A DNA stretch of 64,000 nucleotides, taken from the NCBI RefSeq assembly GCF_030063145.1, contig NZ_JASISM010000007.1, forward strand, positions 119,553-183,552, given 5' to 3'. A program made the position numbers and the translations under genes. Position 1 is the stretch's first letter. Each line of letters opens with the position of its first letter. Source of the stretch: Cryobacterium sp. PH31-L1 (GTDB lineage Bacteria > Actinomycetota > Actinomycetes > Actinomycetales > Microbacteriaceae). Of the stretch, positions 35,698-45,888 are shown piece by piece. The notes beneath the pieces were generated by a model. The model was not told the origin of the DNA. It saw nothing but the letters and a program-made list of their open reading frames with translations, and made no database searches.

Positions 35698-36459
35698 ATG
35701 GCCACAACCGGAAGTACCGAATCCGAAGAGCGACGCCGGCAATTATTGGCCTCCCTTGAGCACGAGAACGTCATTCGACTAACCGAGGCCGCCGGGGCTC
35801 TGGGTGTCTCAGCCATGACCATCCGTCGTGATCTGGCCGATCTCGAGGCGGAAGGACTGCTGCGCCGCGTGCGTGGCGGAGCGATCTCGGTCATCGGCCC
35901 ACGCCCCTTCGAAGAGCGGCGTTCCGTGCACTCGCGGGCGAAAGAACTCATCGCAGACAAAGCGCTGGCTCTCGTTCCACGTTTCGGTTCGATCGCTTTC
36001 GATGCGTCGACGACCGTTGGAACCATGGCGAGCAGGCTGGGTCCGAGGTCCGGTCTCATCGTGAGTACGAATTCCTATCCGACCTACGCGAGTCTCAAAG
36101 GAACCCTCGGAGTGAACCCCATTCTCATCGGCGGTGAGACGGAAGAATCAACGGACACGTTCGTAGGCCCGCTGGCGGTACAGGCCGCCCAGTCGTTGCG
36201 CTACGTCAGGTTCTTCGCATCGGCCAGTGCCGTCGACGCCACGTTTGGAACCACTGAGGTTTCGCTAGCCGAAGCGCAAATGAAGCAAGCCTTCGCTCGG
36301 GTGTCCAAGGAGATTGTGCTCTGCATCGACTCGTCGAAGCTGCACCAGCAGGCCACGGCGGCGTCCCTGGAATTGTCGAAGATTGCCATTCTCATCACCG
36401 AGCTCGACCCGGGCGACAGCCGGCTCGATGAGTTTCGAGATCGCGTCGAGTTGCGCTGA
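35698..36459 (+). CDS. DeoR-family transcriptional regulator of the rhamnose genes
   Basis: 253 residues: N-terminal DeoR helix-turn-helix (RLTEAAGALGVSAMTIRRDL) and a C-terminal DeoR sensor domain that binds phosphorylated sugars (SIAFDASTTVGTMASRL, ILIGGETEESTDTFVGPLA). An ATG at 35698 is used; the preceding GTG is in frame. Divergent from the importer operon and upstream of rhaD and rhaB, so it probably represses both sides and responds to a rhamnulose phosphate. Confidence 0.9.
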   Translation: MATTGSTESEERRRQLLASLEHENVIRLTEAAGALGVSAMTIRRDLADLEAEGLLRRVRGGAISVIGPRPFEERRSVHSRAKELIADKALALVPRFGSIAFDASTTVGTMASRLGPRSGLIVSTNSYPTYASLKGTLGVNPILIGGETEESTDTFVGPLAVQAAQSLRYVRFFASASAVDATFGTTEVSLAEAQMKQAFARVSKEIVLCIDSSKLHQQATAASLELSKIAILITELDPGDSRLDEFRDRVELR

Positions 36460-36581
36460 AGCAGCCACGAACGAGTCGTGACCTTTCGTGTGCTTATTTG
36501 TTATGTTTCACAACTGCGCACATTTAGCGTATGGTCATCCAGCAGACCACCTTCACCGACGCAGGAGCAGGAGCCAGAACG

Positions 36582-38618
36582 ATGACGAACCGGACCGCGG
36601 CCGAACTGGTCGCTCGCAGCAACAGGCTGGGCAGCGATCCCAAGGTTACAAACTTCGCTGGTGGAAACACTTCCGCCAAGGGCACCGACACCGATCCCGT
36701 CACAGGCGAGCCGGTCGAATTGATCTGGATCAAGGGTTCCGGCGGCGACCTCGGCACGCTGGCCCCGTCCGGTCTTGCCGTGCTGCGCGTCGACCGGTTT
36801 CGCGCCCTGCAACACGTGTACCCGGGGGTGGAGCGCGAGGACGAGATGGTGGGAGCATTCGACTACTGCCTACATGGCACCGGCGGTGCAACACCGTCGA
36901 TCGACACCGCGATGCACGCATTAGTCGATGCCCAGCACGTCGACCATCTGCACCCCGACTCGGGCATCGCGATCGCAACCGCCACCGACGGCGAAGCGCT
37001 CACCAAGAAGATTTTCGGCTCCAAGGTTCTCTGGGTACCGTGGCGCCGACCCGGATTCCAACTCGGACTCGACATCGCTGTGCTCCAGAAGCAAAATCCG
37101 GATGCCATTGGGTGCATCCTCGGCGGACACGGCATCACGGCCTGGGCCGAGACATCCACGGCATGCGAAGCAAACAGCCGCTGGATTATCGACACCGCCG
37201 AGGCCTACATCGATGCGAAGGGTTCGAATACACCGTTCGGTGCCGCAGTCGCCGCGAATACCGCGCTGCCACAGCACGACCGCCGAGCCAAAGCCGCCGC
37301 TCTCGTTGCCACGATTCGAGGCATCGCCTCGCAGGACAAGCCGATGGTCGGCCACTTCACCGACGACCCCCGCGTGCTGGAATTTCTCGGAAGTGCCAAT
37401 GCAGCCAGACTTGCCGCTCTCGGCACGAGCTGCCCAGACCATTTTCTGCGGACCAAGGTCAAGCCGATGTTGCTTGATCTCCCGGCCGGAGCATCCGTCA
37501 CAGCGTCTATCGAGCGACTGAAGACACTCCATGAGGCCTACCGCGTCGACTACGCCGCCTATTACGACAAGCATGCAGCCCCAGACAGCCCCGCCATGCG
37601 CGGCGCAGATCCGGCCATCGTTTTGGTTCCCGGGGTCGGAATGTTCAGTTACGGTGCCACGAAACAGACCGCTCGCGTGGCCGGGGAATTCTATCTCAAC
37701 GCCATCAATGTCATGCGGGGCGCCGAGGCGCTCTCCACCTATTGCCCGATCTCCGACGCAGAGAAATTCCGCATTGAATATTGGGCACTCGAGGAGGCGA
37801 AGCTGCAGCGGATGCCCAAACCCAAGAGCCACCAGGGCCGGGTCGCCCTCGTCACCGGAGCGGCATCGGGCATTGGCAAAGCGATCGCTACACGGCTCGC
37901 GGCTGATGGCGCCTGCGTCGTCGTCGCGGACCTCGACCTGAAAAAGGCGCAGGCTGCGGCAGCGGAATTAGGTTCCGTCGATGTGGCCATCGGCGTCGCT
38001 GTCGACGTCTCCGACGCCGACGCTGTGAAAGCCGCGGTCGATGCAACGCTGATGGCGTTCGGCGGTCTGGATCTTGTCGTGAACAACGCCGGGCTGTCCA
38101 TCGCGCGCTCATTGCTGGAGACTACTGAGGCCGAATGGGATCTGCTCCACAACGTCATGTCCAAGGGATCGTTCCTGGTCTCGCGCGCCGCAGCGAGCGC
38201 CCTCATCGAGCAGGGAATGGGCGGCGATATCGTCTATATCTCCTCGAAGAACTCGATTTTCGCTGGCCCGGATAACATCGCGTATTCGGCGGCCAAGGCC
38301 GACCAGTCCCACCAGGTTCGGTTGCTGGCTGCTGAGCTGGGCGGGTATGGAATCCGCGTCAACGGCATCAACCCTGACGGTGTCGTGCGAGGGTCCGGCA
38401 TCTTCGCGTCGGGCTGGGGCGCTAATCGGGCCAAGACCTACGGCGTCAGTGAAGAGAACCTCGGCCAGTTCTACGCTGACCGAACCATATTGAAACGAGA
38501 GGTCATTCCCGAGAATGTCGCTGACGCCGTGTGGGTACTCACCGGCCCCGAATTGAGCCGCACGACGGGTGTGCACATTCCGGTCGACTCCGGCGTCGCC
38601 GCCGCGTTCCTGCGATGA
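36582..38618 (+). CDS. rhaD: Bifunctional rhamnulose-1-phosphate aldolase / L-lactaldehyde dehydrogenase
   Basis: 678-residue fusion. The N-terminal class II aldolase part has FAGGNTSAKG, the metal site VDHLHPDSG and LGGHGITAW; the C-terminal short-chain dehydrogenase part has GAASGIGKAIA, NNAGLS, and the catalytic Tyr/Lys in YSAAKAD. It should cleave L-rhamnulose-1-phosphate to dihydroxyacetone phosphate and L-lactaldehyde and oxidise the latter (RhaEW/YuxG type). The ATG at 36582 has GGAG upstream and gives the family length; an in-frame ATG at 36531 would add 17 residues. Confidence 0.93.
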   Translation: MTNRTAAELVARSNRLGSDPKVTNFAGGNTSAKGTDTDPVTGEPVELIWIKGSGGDLGTLAPSGLAVLRVDRFRALQHVYPGVEREDEMVGAFDYCLHGTGGATPSIDTAMHALVDAQHVDHLHPDSGIAIATATDGEALTKKIFGSKVLWVPWRRPGFQLGLDIAVLQKQNPDAIGCILGGHGITAWAETSTACEANSRWIIDTAEAYIDAKGSNTPFGAAVAANTALPQHDRRAKAAALVATIRGIASQDKPMVGHFTDDPRVLEFLGSANAARLAALGTSCPDHFLRTKVKPMLLDLPAGASVTASIERLKTLHEAYRVDYAAYYDKHAAPDSPAMRGADPAIVLVPGVGMFSYGATKQTARVAGEFYLNAINVMRGAEALSTYCPISDAEKFRIEYWALEEAKLQRMPKPKSHQGRVALVTGAASGIGKAIATRLAADGACVVVADLDLKKAQAAAAELGSVDVAIGVAVDVSDADAVKAAVDATLMAFGGLDLVVNNAGLSIARSLLETTEAEWDLLHNVMSKGSFLVSRAAASALIEQGMGGDIVYISSKNSIFAGPDNIAYSAAKADQSHQVRLLAAELGGYGIRVNGINPDGVVRGSGIFASGWGANRAKTYGVSEENLGQFYADRTILKREVIPENVADAVWVLTGPELSRTTGVHIPVDSGVAAAFLR

Positions 38619-38622
38619 CCCG

Positions 38623-40047
38623 ATGACCCGCGCAGCTGTCGCCGCAATCGATCTCGGCGCGACCAGTGGACGTGTCGTGGTCGGTCGCTTCGACGCTGAC
38701 GCTGTGCGCCTCGACGTGGTCGAGCGGTTCTTGAACAATCCGGTGCGCTGCTGGGAGGGAACAACAGACGGGCTGCACTGGAACGTGCTCGAACTCTTTC
38801 GTTCTGCCCTGGTTGGCCTCCGCAAAGCGGTGATTGATGAGCCTGATCTGCGCAGCATCGGAATTGATGCCTGGGGGCTCGACTATGGGTTGTTGCGTGG
38901 CGGTGCGCTGCTCAGTAATCCCTACTCGCATCGCGACGAACGCACGATCGAGGGCGTGCGGGCGACCCATGAACTCATCCCTCAGAAGGAGCTGTATGCC
39001 GCCAGCGGCATTCAGTTCATGCCGATCAACACCGTCTATCAGTTCACCGCCGACCGGCTTGCCGGACGAGTGCAAGCTGGCGACACGGCCCTGCTGATTC
39101 CCGATCTCATGGGGTATTGGCTGACTGGCGTGCCTGTCGCCGAGCACACCAACGCCTCGACGACGGGTTTGCTGGACATTCACACGCGAGGTTGGTCGAC
39201 CGAGATAGCGAACCGCCTCGGCTTCGCCGCAAGCCTGTTCCCGCAGCTGGTCGAACCTGGAACGATGCTCGGCCCACTACTACCGACCGTGCAAGCCGAG
39301 GTTGGCGGGCAGATCCCCGTTGTCACCGTGGGGTCACACGACACGGCCTCTGCGGTGGTCGGAGTGCCGGCCCGCGACGATGAATTCGCCTACGTCTCGT
39401 GCGGTACCTGGGCGCTCGCCGGAGTCGAACTGGAACGGCCCGTGCTCAGCGAGGCGGCCCGCGTCGCCAATTTCACGAACGAAAGCGGGCTGGACGGTCG
39501 CATCCGGTTTCTGCAGAACATCACGGGTCTCTGGCTGCAGTCGGAGAGCATCCGCACGTGGGAGCGAGCAGGACTTCAGATCGACCTTCCCGCACTCATC
39601 CGTGAGGCCGCGGCCCTCCGTCGCGGATCGGTGTTCGACGCCAACGATCCTCGCTTGCTCACGCCCGGCGACATGCCAGCTCGCATTGCGCAGTGCTGCG
39701 TCGAGGCCAATCAGCCCGTGCCGCGGACGCTTGCAGAGGTCACGCGCGCAATCAACGAGAGCCTGGCCGAGGCGTTTGCGCACACCGTTCGCACCGCTTC
39801 GGAGCTGTCGGGCAAGACTGTGAGGGCCATCCACATCGTTGGCGGCGGATCGCAAAACGCTCTCCTGTGCCAGTTGACCGCAGACCGCAGTGGACTGCCC
39901 GTGATCGCTGGTCCGGTCGAGGCAACCGCCCTCGGCAACGTGCTCGTGCAGGCGCGCACCGGGCGGCTCATCTCGGGCAGCCTCGAAGCGATGCGCTCCG
40001 TCATCACCCGGTCGGTGACGCTGCAGCACTACGCGCCGCGCGGGTGA
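38623..40047 (+). CDS. rhaB: Rhamnulokinase
   Basis: 474-residue FGGY kinase phosphorylating L-rhamnulose at O1. It has AIDLGATSGRVVVG at the N-terminus, GIDAWGLDYGLL, NTVYQF, VGSHDTASAVVGVP, YVSCGTWALAGVE and IHIVGGGSQNALLCQLTAD, all typical of RhaB. It follows the aldolase/dehydrogenase by 4 nt. With RhaI and RhaD it completes the L-rhamnose pathway; it is clearly different from the other FGGY kinase of this locus at 25100-26587. Confidence 0.95.
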   Translation: MTRAAVAAIDLGATSGRVVVGRFDADAVRLDVVERFLNNPVRCWEGTTDGLHWNVLELFRSALVGLRKAVIDEPDLRSIGIDAWGLDYGLLRGGALLSNPYSHRDERTIEGVRATHELIPQKELYAASGIQFMPINTVYQFTADRLAGRVQAGDTALLIPDLMGYWLTGVPVAEHTNASTTGLLDIHTRGWSTEIANRLGFAASLFPQLVEPGTMLGPLLPTVQAEVGGQIPVVTVGSHDTASAVVGVPARDDEFAYVSCGTWALAGVELERPVLSEAARVANFTNESGLDGRIRFLQNITGLWLQSESIRTWERAGLQIDLPALIREAAALRRGSVFDANDPRLLTPGDMPARIAQCCVEANQPVPRTLAEVTRAINESLAEAFAHTVRTASELSGKTVRAIHIVGGGSQNALLCQLTADRSGLPVIAGPVEATALGNVLVQARTGRLISGSLEAMRSVITRSVTLQHYAPRG

Positions 40048-40160
40048 CATCGCGCCGAAATACGCCCGCATTGGAGGGGGTTGATCAAGCGTTTCTGGTG
40101 CACCGGCATATTCCGTCTCACAGACTCGGCGTTAATCGCACGACGCGACCACCGAACTGA

Positions 40161-41090
40161 ATGGATCCCATGAGCAAACACCTTGTTGTTGGAGCCGGAC
40201 TCATCGGCCGCCCCCTGGCCGAACGCCTCGCAGCGCGCGGCAACACCGTGACCATTGCCACCCGCTCGGGCTCGGCCGCCGCAGGCGCGTCCGCTGTGGT
40301 ACTGGATGCGAGTGATCCGGCAGCTTTCACTCACGCCGCAGCGGATGCTTCCACCATCTTTCTCTGCACGAATCCGCCCTATACCGATTGGGCTGCACAA
40401 TGGCCACCCGTCTACGAGGCGGTGATCGCCGCCGCATCCGCTACCGGTGCCAGGATCGTCGTGATGGGTAACCTGTATTCCTATGGGTCACCGACCGGCG
40501 CCATGACCGAACACTCAAGTGAGTCGACCACCGAAGCCAAGGGACTCATTCGCCGCGCGGGCTGGGCGAAGTTGCGCGCCGCGCATGACGTCGGCAACAT
40601 TCGTGCTGTCGAGGTGCGGGCCAGTGACTACTTCGGGCCTGGGGCCACCGGCACCGCGCACCTGGGCGAAGCGTTTTTCACCGCTGTTCTTCGCTCAAAG
40701 ACGGCTCATGTCGTGGGTAAGCCGAACCTCGCGCACAGCTGGAGCTACCTGCCCGACATCGTGACCACGCTCATCGCCGCGGCAGACTACACCGGCGAGT
40801 GGGGCCGAATCTGGCACGTTCCGAGCGGTACCTTCAGCCGTGTCGACATCGTTGGGCAACTCAATGCGCACTACGGCACGCGGGGAAAAGTCACCGGCTA
40901 TCCGCAGGTGTTGCTGCGGTCCCTCGGAGTGGCCAATCCGATGATGCACGAAGTGTGGGCGTCGAGTTACCAGTTCGTGGTGCCGTTCGTCATTGATTCG
41001 ACCGAGACCGAACGCGCACTCGCCGTCACCGCCACGCCGTGGAACGAGGCACTCATCGCGACGGCCGAGAGCTACCGCAGCAGGATTTGA
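40161..41090 (+). CDS. NAD-dependent epimerase/dehydratase family protein
   Basis: 309 residues with a Rossmann start (HLVVGAGLIGRPLAERLAARG) and an extended-SDR body: MGNLYSYGSP, VEVRASDYFGPGATG, and LAHSWSYLPDIVTTLI. The YxxxK pair is not obvious, so catalysis is uncertain. It lies 113 nt downstream of rhaB and may or may not share its transcript. Start at ATG 40161; ATG 40170 is nearly as good, and neither has a clear ribosome-binding site. Confidence 0.8.
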   Translation: MDPMSKHLVVGAGLIGRPLAERLAARGNTVTIATRSGSAAAGASAVVLDASDPAAFTHAAADASTIFLCTNPPYTDWAAQWPPVYEAVIAAASATGARIVVMGNLYSYGSPTGAMTEHSSESTTEAKGLIRRAGWAKLRAAHDVGNIRAVEVRASDYFGPGATGTAHLGEAFFTAVLRSKTAHVVGKPNLAHSWSYLPDIVTTLIAAADYTGEWGRIWHVPSGTFSRVDIVGQLNAHYGTRGKVTGYPQVLLRSLGVANPMMHEVWASSYQFVVPFVIDSTETERALAVTATPWNEALIATAESYRSRI

Positions 41091-41466
41091 CGGCCGGGGG
41101 ACGGCCTACGGGACGATCGGGGTGGATGGAAGTGGGTCCGTCGTGTTATAGGAGTCGTTCGAGAAGCTGTGAATCAGTCATGAAACTCTGTAGAACCCAA
41201 TGCCCGCAGGCGAAAGTGGCGCGCACATTTCAGAGCGGATACTCCCCCGCGCGCCCCTACACCGCCTCGCGCCCAGCCTCCCATGACCATCCTTGCCACC
41301 GTGCTCTGGGCGCGGAAGCCGAGCGATTGCCTTTGAGGGCAGCCTCGGCCGACCCAACATCGACGAACGGCGAGTTTGCTGGCCGGCCGCAGTGGATGGG
41401 CGTAACCACGAGCGTTGTCACGCACTGGAGCGGAATACCCGCCACCCCCGGCGGTTGCACCCAGTA
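41091..41466. other. 376-nt intergenic region without recognisable genes
   Basis: Nothing convincing was found: no tRNA, no strong hairpin, and the short frames have no family features. It should hold the promoter of the SDR gene that follows. Confidence 0.6.
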
Positions 41467-42561
41467 ATGACTACCTCAACCCAGCCCCGCTCCCGCACCG
41501 CCCTCGTCGTCGGAGCCTCCGGCATCACCGGATCCGCCGTCGTCGACCAGCTCTCCGCCGAGGGCTGGAACGTGCTCGCCCTGGCCCGCCACGTCGGCCG
41601 TGACCTTCCCGGCGTGCGCTGGATCCAAGCCGACCTGCGCTCCCCCGCCGACCTGAAGCGAGCGCTGGCCCACGAGCTGCCCGATCAGGTGTTCTTCACG
41701 GCGTGGTCTCTCCAGGCAACCGAGGAGCTCAACATCGAGGTGAACGCCGGCATGGTGCGTGACCTCCTCGCCGCGCTCGCCCACGCGCCCGTTCGACATG
41801 TCGCCCTCGTTACCGGGCTCAAGCACTACCTTGGCCCGTTCGAGACTTTCGGGCAGGGCACCATGCCTGATACCCCGTTCAACGAAGACGAACCGCGCCT
41901 CGACGTGGCCAACTTCTACTACGCGCAGGAGGACGAGCTGTTCGCGGCATCCGCTCGCCAAGGATTCACCTGGTCGGTGCACCGCTCGCACACCGTGATC
42001 GGCCACGCGGTCGGCAACCTCATGAATATGGGTCTCACCCTCGCCGCCCAAGCTTCCCTGTGCAAGCATCTGGACATACAGTTCGTGTTCCCCGGCAGCG
42101 AGACGCAGTGGAACAGCGTCACCGACATGACGGATGCCACAATCCTCGCCGAACAGATGGTCTGGGCTGCAACAACGGATGCCGGCGCCAACGAAGCGTT
42201 CAACGTGGTCAACGGCGACGTCTTCCGCTGGCGTGCAATGTGGCCAAAGATTGCCGCTTATTTCGGCGTCGAACCGGAAGGATTCGTTGACGAGCCGCGA
42301 ACACTCGACGTGCAGATGGCAGGCATGGAACCCGTCTGGACAGATATAGCAAGGGAACACGGCCTGATCGAGCCCGACCTGGGGCGCATCGCGTCGTGGT
42401 GGCACACCGATGCGGACCTCGGCCGCAACATCGAAGTCTTCACTGATATCACCAAAAGCCGCCTCGCTGGCTTCACACCGCACCACCGCACGGTCGACTC
42501 GTTCACGTCGCTGTTCGACCGCTACCGCGCCGAAAAACTCATCCCAGACGCTGCCATCTGA
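41467..42561 (+). CDS. Extended SDR, PRISE-like (progesterone 5-beta-reductase/iridoid synthase family)
   Basis: 364 residues. NADP-binding VVGASGITGSAVVDQL, then VTGLKHYLGPF, FYYAQEDELFAASARQGFTW (catalytic Tyr region) and RSHTVIGHA, which are characteristic of the PRISE group reducing activated C=C bonds of enones. The natural substrate in bacteria is unknown. The ATG at 41467 fits the Rossmann start; the frame runs further upstream without coding character. Follows the epimerase/dehydratase gene after a 376-nt gap, so probably its own transcript. Confidence 0.85.
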   Translation: MTTSTQPRSRTALVVGASGITGSAVVDQLSAEGWNVLALARHVGRDLPGVRWIQADLRSPADLKRALAHELPDQVFFTAWSLQATEELNIEVNAGMVRDLLAALAHAPVRHVALVTGLKHYLGPFETFGQGTMPDTPFNEDEPRLDVANFYYAQEDELFAASARQGFTWSVHRSHTVIGHAVGNLMNMGLTLAAQASLCKHLDIQFVFPGSETQWNSVTDMTDATILAEQMVWAATTDAGANEAFNVVNGDVFRWRAMWPKIAAYFGVEPEGFVDEPRTLDVQMAGMEPVWTDIAREHGLIEPDLGRIASWWHTDADLGRNIEVFTDITKSRLAGFTPHHRTVDSFTSLFDRYRAEKLIPDAAI

Positions 42562-42770
42562 GAACGGCGTCGTGCCGTCCGGGTGCGGGACGGCAGGCGC
42601 GGCTCAGTCCGGTGGTCTTCCCGAAGCAGTGTCGTTGTCGCTCCCGGCCATCCCCCACAACCGCCCTCGGTGGTGTGTGCACAAAGAACAGAGCTCGGCG
42701 GGCCGTTGTGCCTGTATTCTTTTCGTATCGGCTGGGCTTCGCTACCCCCCGCGGAGGGAAGGTCGGGGGA

Positions 42771-45671
42771 ATGCAGTTGGTCGGTCGCATCTTCGCGGCA
42801 GTGGTGGGCGTGGTCGGGCTTATCGTCTTGTTCGGGTGGTATGCCGGGAGCACAGTGTTGGCCAGCGGGCTCTTTTTGATGAAGCCGACCGCGGCGGTGG
42901 CACTCGTGCTTCTCTCGACCGCCCTGTTTGTAACTGACCATCGACGTCTCTCCGCAGTCCTCGCAGGGGCTGTGAGCGTAATTGGTGCCCTGTCATTTCT
43001 CGAAAACATTCTGGGTGTGCCATTGGGCGTCGATACCCTGCTCCCCAGTATCCCTCTGTCTGGGATCAATCCGATGATCGCGCCATCCACTGCCTTCTCT
43101 CTTGTCATACTGGGCGGCGCTGTACTCTTCAGTTCGTTTGCGCGAAGCACGCTCGCGCTCACACTCGCCGTCGGTACCCTGTGCGTCAGTCAAACCATGA
43201 TCCTTGGGTACGTCTACGGTGTGTCTTCGCTGTACACCGTTGGCGGATATAGCAGCACGGCATTGGTCACGGCTGTGGGGATCGCGGTACTCTCCGCGGC
43301 CACATTGCTGCAGCATCCTTCCCATGGTTTAGCGGGGTTATCCCGGGATAGAGGCAGCGCGGGAAAGCTGCTCCGTCCGGCAATCCCGTTCTTCATTTTC
43401 GGTCCGTTCACCCTTGGCTTGCTCTGTCTGTGGGCGCAGCGCATGGGCTGGTTTAACACTGCTTTCGCCGTCGCGGTCCTCGTCCTCAGCATGACTATCC
43501 TCGGCTGCGCACTGACCTGGCTAGCGGCTCTGAGATTGCGACAACTCGACCGACAGCGGGAACGCGCACTGGCGAGGCTGGCCGAAACGAACCAGAGGCT
43601 CGAGACCACGGTCGCGTTACGAACCCACGAACTGGCAGAAACGGCTGATGCATTCGCGGCTATCGTTCGGCTGGCACCCGTCGGCATCGTCGAGCTCGAT
43701 GCTCAGGGAGGGCTCCTCACCGCTAATGAACAGTGGCTCAGGCTCAGTGGATTGACCCTGGAAGAATCCATGGGTGAAGGCTGGGCCTCTGCTCTGCACC
43801 CCAACGACGTCGACCGGGTACTCATGGACTGGGGACGTTGTGTCTCTGCCGGAATCGGATACTCGACCACGATGCGTTTTCGCACGCCGGACGGGGAGAT
43901 CAATTCCGCACAGGTCGTCACCACGCCGATGCGCGATGAAGGAACGGTGATCGGACACTTGGCCAGCGTCACGGATGTAACCGCACTTCGTGGCGCACAG
44001 GAATCGGAGGCGGCTGCCCGTGCGCGATTCGAAGCTGCCTTTGCCTGGTCGCCTCTGGGTACGGCGATCGTGTCACTCGACGGGCGTGTGCTGGAAGCGA
44101 ACCGTCGCCTCTTCGAACTCGCGGGTCGGTCGACCGGAGTATTGGACGAACCAATCGAGTCGATGTTCATGCCGCTGGAATCCTCTCGCGCAGATGACCT
44201 CCCTTCCGGAGATTTTATGGACTCCCGTCAGCGCATTGATCGACGGATGTTCCGCAGCGACTCCGAGGATGCCTGGGTGAAGGTCAGCGTCGCTAAGATC
44301 CACGACGGCGACCACGTGGAGGGTCTTCTATACCAGCTGGAGGACATCACAGCCCGCCGGCTGGCAGAGGCCCGCGTGGAGCATCTGGCCTTTCACGATC
44401 CGCTAACGAACTTGCCGAACCGGCTACTCATGATGGATCGATTAACCCAAGCTCTTCGCCAGGCGGCACGCCACGGCACTGGAATCGCCGTGTTGTTCAT
44501 CGATCTGGATCGGTTCAAGATCGTCAATGACAGCCTCGGACACCAATCTGGCGACGCAGTACTGACCGAAGTCGCCGCACGGCTGCTCCACGGTGTCCGG
44601 GCGACCGACACGGTAGCACGCATCGGCGGTGACGAATTCGTCATCATCTGTCCCGAAGTCGACAGCAGCCAGAACGTTACCCAGCTCGCGGATGCGCTCC
44701 AGAAGTCCCTCGCCGTGCCCATTCCACTCGGCGACGATATCGCGTCCATTGACGCTAGCATCGGCATCGCCTTCGGCGTCGGGCACGATGATCCGGAAGC
44801 GATCCTGCGCGCTGCGGATCAAGCGATGTACCTGGCTAAAAAACACGGTCGAGCGCGCTACGAGGTTTTCGATGATGATTTGCGCGGCCGGATCGACCGC
44901 AGACTCGACACCGAGATCACCCTGCGCAGTGCCGTCGACCTCAATCAGATCGAAACCTGGTATCAGCCGATTGTGGACCTGCGAGAACGGAGGGTCGTGG
45001 CCACCGAAGCTCTGGCGCGCTGGCGGCGCCCAGAGCGAGGGCTCGTGCTGCCCGGTGACTTCATCGCGATCGCCGAAGAGGTCGGCCTGATCAAGCAGAT
45101 TGGCAGCACAGTCCTGGGACAGGCGTGCCGGGCTGCCGCTGCGTTAGACGGGACAATGGCCGTCAGCGTAAACGTCTCTCCGCGGCAGTTCGTGCGGGAC
45201 GACTTCGGCGCGGTGGTCACACGAGCACTGATCGACTCTGGGCTGTCGCCAAAACGACTCTGGTTGGAGCTGACCGAGAGTGCGCTCGTTGAAGTGATCG
45301 ACTCCGCCGCCAAGACATTCCAAGAGCTGCGCGATATCGGCGTGCGCCTAGCCATCGACGACTTCGGCACGGGCTATTCCTCCTTCTCTCACCTCCGGGA
45401 TTTCGATGTCGACCTGCTTAAGGTAGACATGGCATTCGTGCGCAATATCGAAACCTCCGCACACGACCGAGCGATCGTGGACAGCGTCGTCCGATTGGCA
45501 GATTCCTTGAAGTTGGACGTTGTCGCCGAAGGAATCGAAACGACAGGGCAACTGGACCTTCTATTGAAAATGGGTTACCGCTTCGGGCAGGGCTACCTCT
45601 TTTCGAAGCCGTCTCCGAACGCATCTCCGGTCGTTCTCTTCGAGAACTTTCCCATGTCTCCAACCCCGTGA
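42771..45671 (+). CDS. Membrane-anchored PAS-PAS-GGDEF-EAL protein
   Basis: 966 residues. Seven or eight hydrophobic segments fill residues 1-265 (a MASE-like sensor), then a short coiled linker, two PAS domains (about 290-415 and 415-545), GGDEF at 619-623 and EAL at 746-748. Both output domains keep key residues: IGGDEF, TEALARW, LELTES, DDFGTGYSS, KVDMAFV and AEGIET. So synthesis and hydrolysis of cyclic-di-GMP are both possible. ATG at 42771 directly follows GGGGGA. First of three such genes on this strand. Confidence 0.93.
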   Translation: MQLVGRIFAAVVGVVGLIVLFGWYAGSTVLASGLFLMKPTAAVALVLLSTALFVTDHRRLSAVLAGAVSVIGALSFLENILGVPLGVDTLLPSIPLSGINPMIAPSTAFSLVILGGAVLFSSFARSTLALTLAVGTLCVSQTMILGYVYGVSSLYTVGGYSSTALVTAVGIAVLSAATLLQHPSHGLAGLSRDRGSAGKLLRPAIPFFIFGPFTLGLLCLWAQRMGWFNTAFAVAVLVLSMTILGCALTWLAALRLRQLDRQRERALARLAETNQRLETTVALRTHELAETADAFAAIVRLAPVGIVELDAQGGLLTANEQWLRLSGLTLEESMGEGWASALHPNDVDRVLMDWGRCVSAGIGYSTTMRFRTPDGEINSAQVVTTPMRDEGTVIGHLASVTDVTALRGAQESEAAARARFEAAFAWSPLGTAIVSLDGRVLEANRRLFELAGRSTGVLDEPIESMFMPLESSRADDLPSGDFMDSRQRIDRRMFRSDSEDAWVKVSVAKIHDGDHVEGLLYQLEDITARRLAEARVEHLAFHDPLTNLPNRLLMMDRLTQALRQAARHGTGIAVLFIDLDRFKIVNDSLGHQSGDAVLTEVAARLLHGVRATDTVARIGGDEFVIICPEVDSSQNVTQLADALQKSLAVPIPLGDDIASIDASIGIAFGVGHDDPEAILRAADQAMYLAKKHGRARYEVFDDDLRGRIDRRLDTEITLRSAVDLNQIETWYQPIVDLRERRVVATEALARWRRPERGLVLPGDFIAIAEEVGLIKQIGSTVLGQACRAAAALDGTMAVSVNVSPRQFVRDDFGAVVTRALIDSGLSPKRLWLELTESALVEVIDSAAKTFQELRDIGVRLAIDDFGTGYSSFSHLRDFDVDLLKVDMAFVRNIETSAHDRAIVDSVVRLADSLKLDVVAEGIETTGQLDLLLKMGYRFGQGYLFSKPSPNASPVVLFENFPMSPTP

Positions 45672-45888
45672 CACTCTTGCAAGGATCACCAAGATAAGGC
45701 CGCCGTTGCCTTCTCGGTCACAGCATCACGTGTTGTCATCACGGTACCTTTCCCGCCAAACCCAAGTCCCGCGTGTGTGCCCGGGAACACCGTTTGAGAG
45801 GCAGTCCCAGTTTGAGAAGTCGGGGAAGTCGGGTACGTTTTAGATGTGGCTGAATGGTTCGGCGGCGTGCTCAGGGGAGGGCCTGGTG

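Noticed and set aside
36460..36500. Terminator after the rhamnose deoR gene (CACGA/TCGTG)
   Set aside because: The stem is only 5 bp and has no T-run.
40048..40160. Small gene or RNA between rhaB and the epimerase gene
   Set aside because: No frame with a ribosome-binding site and no stable structure was seen.
41476..42486. 336-codon minus-strand frame opposite the PRISE-like SDR
   Set aside because: Antisense shadow without motifs; the plus strand has Rossmann and catalytic motifs.
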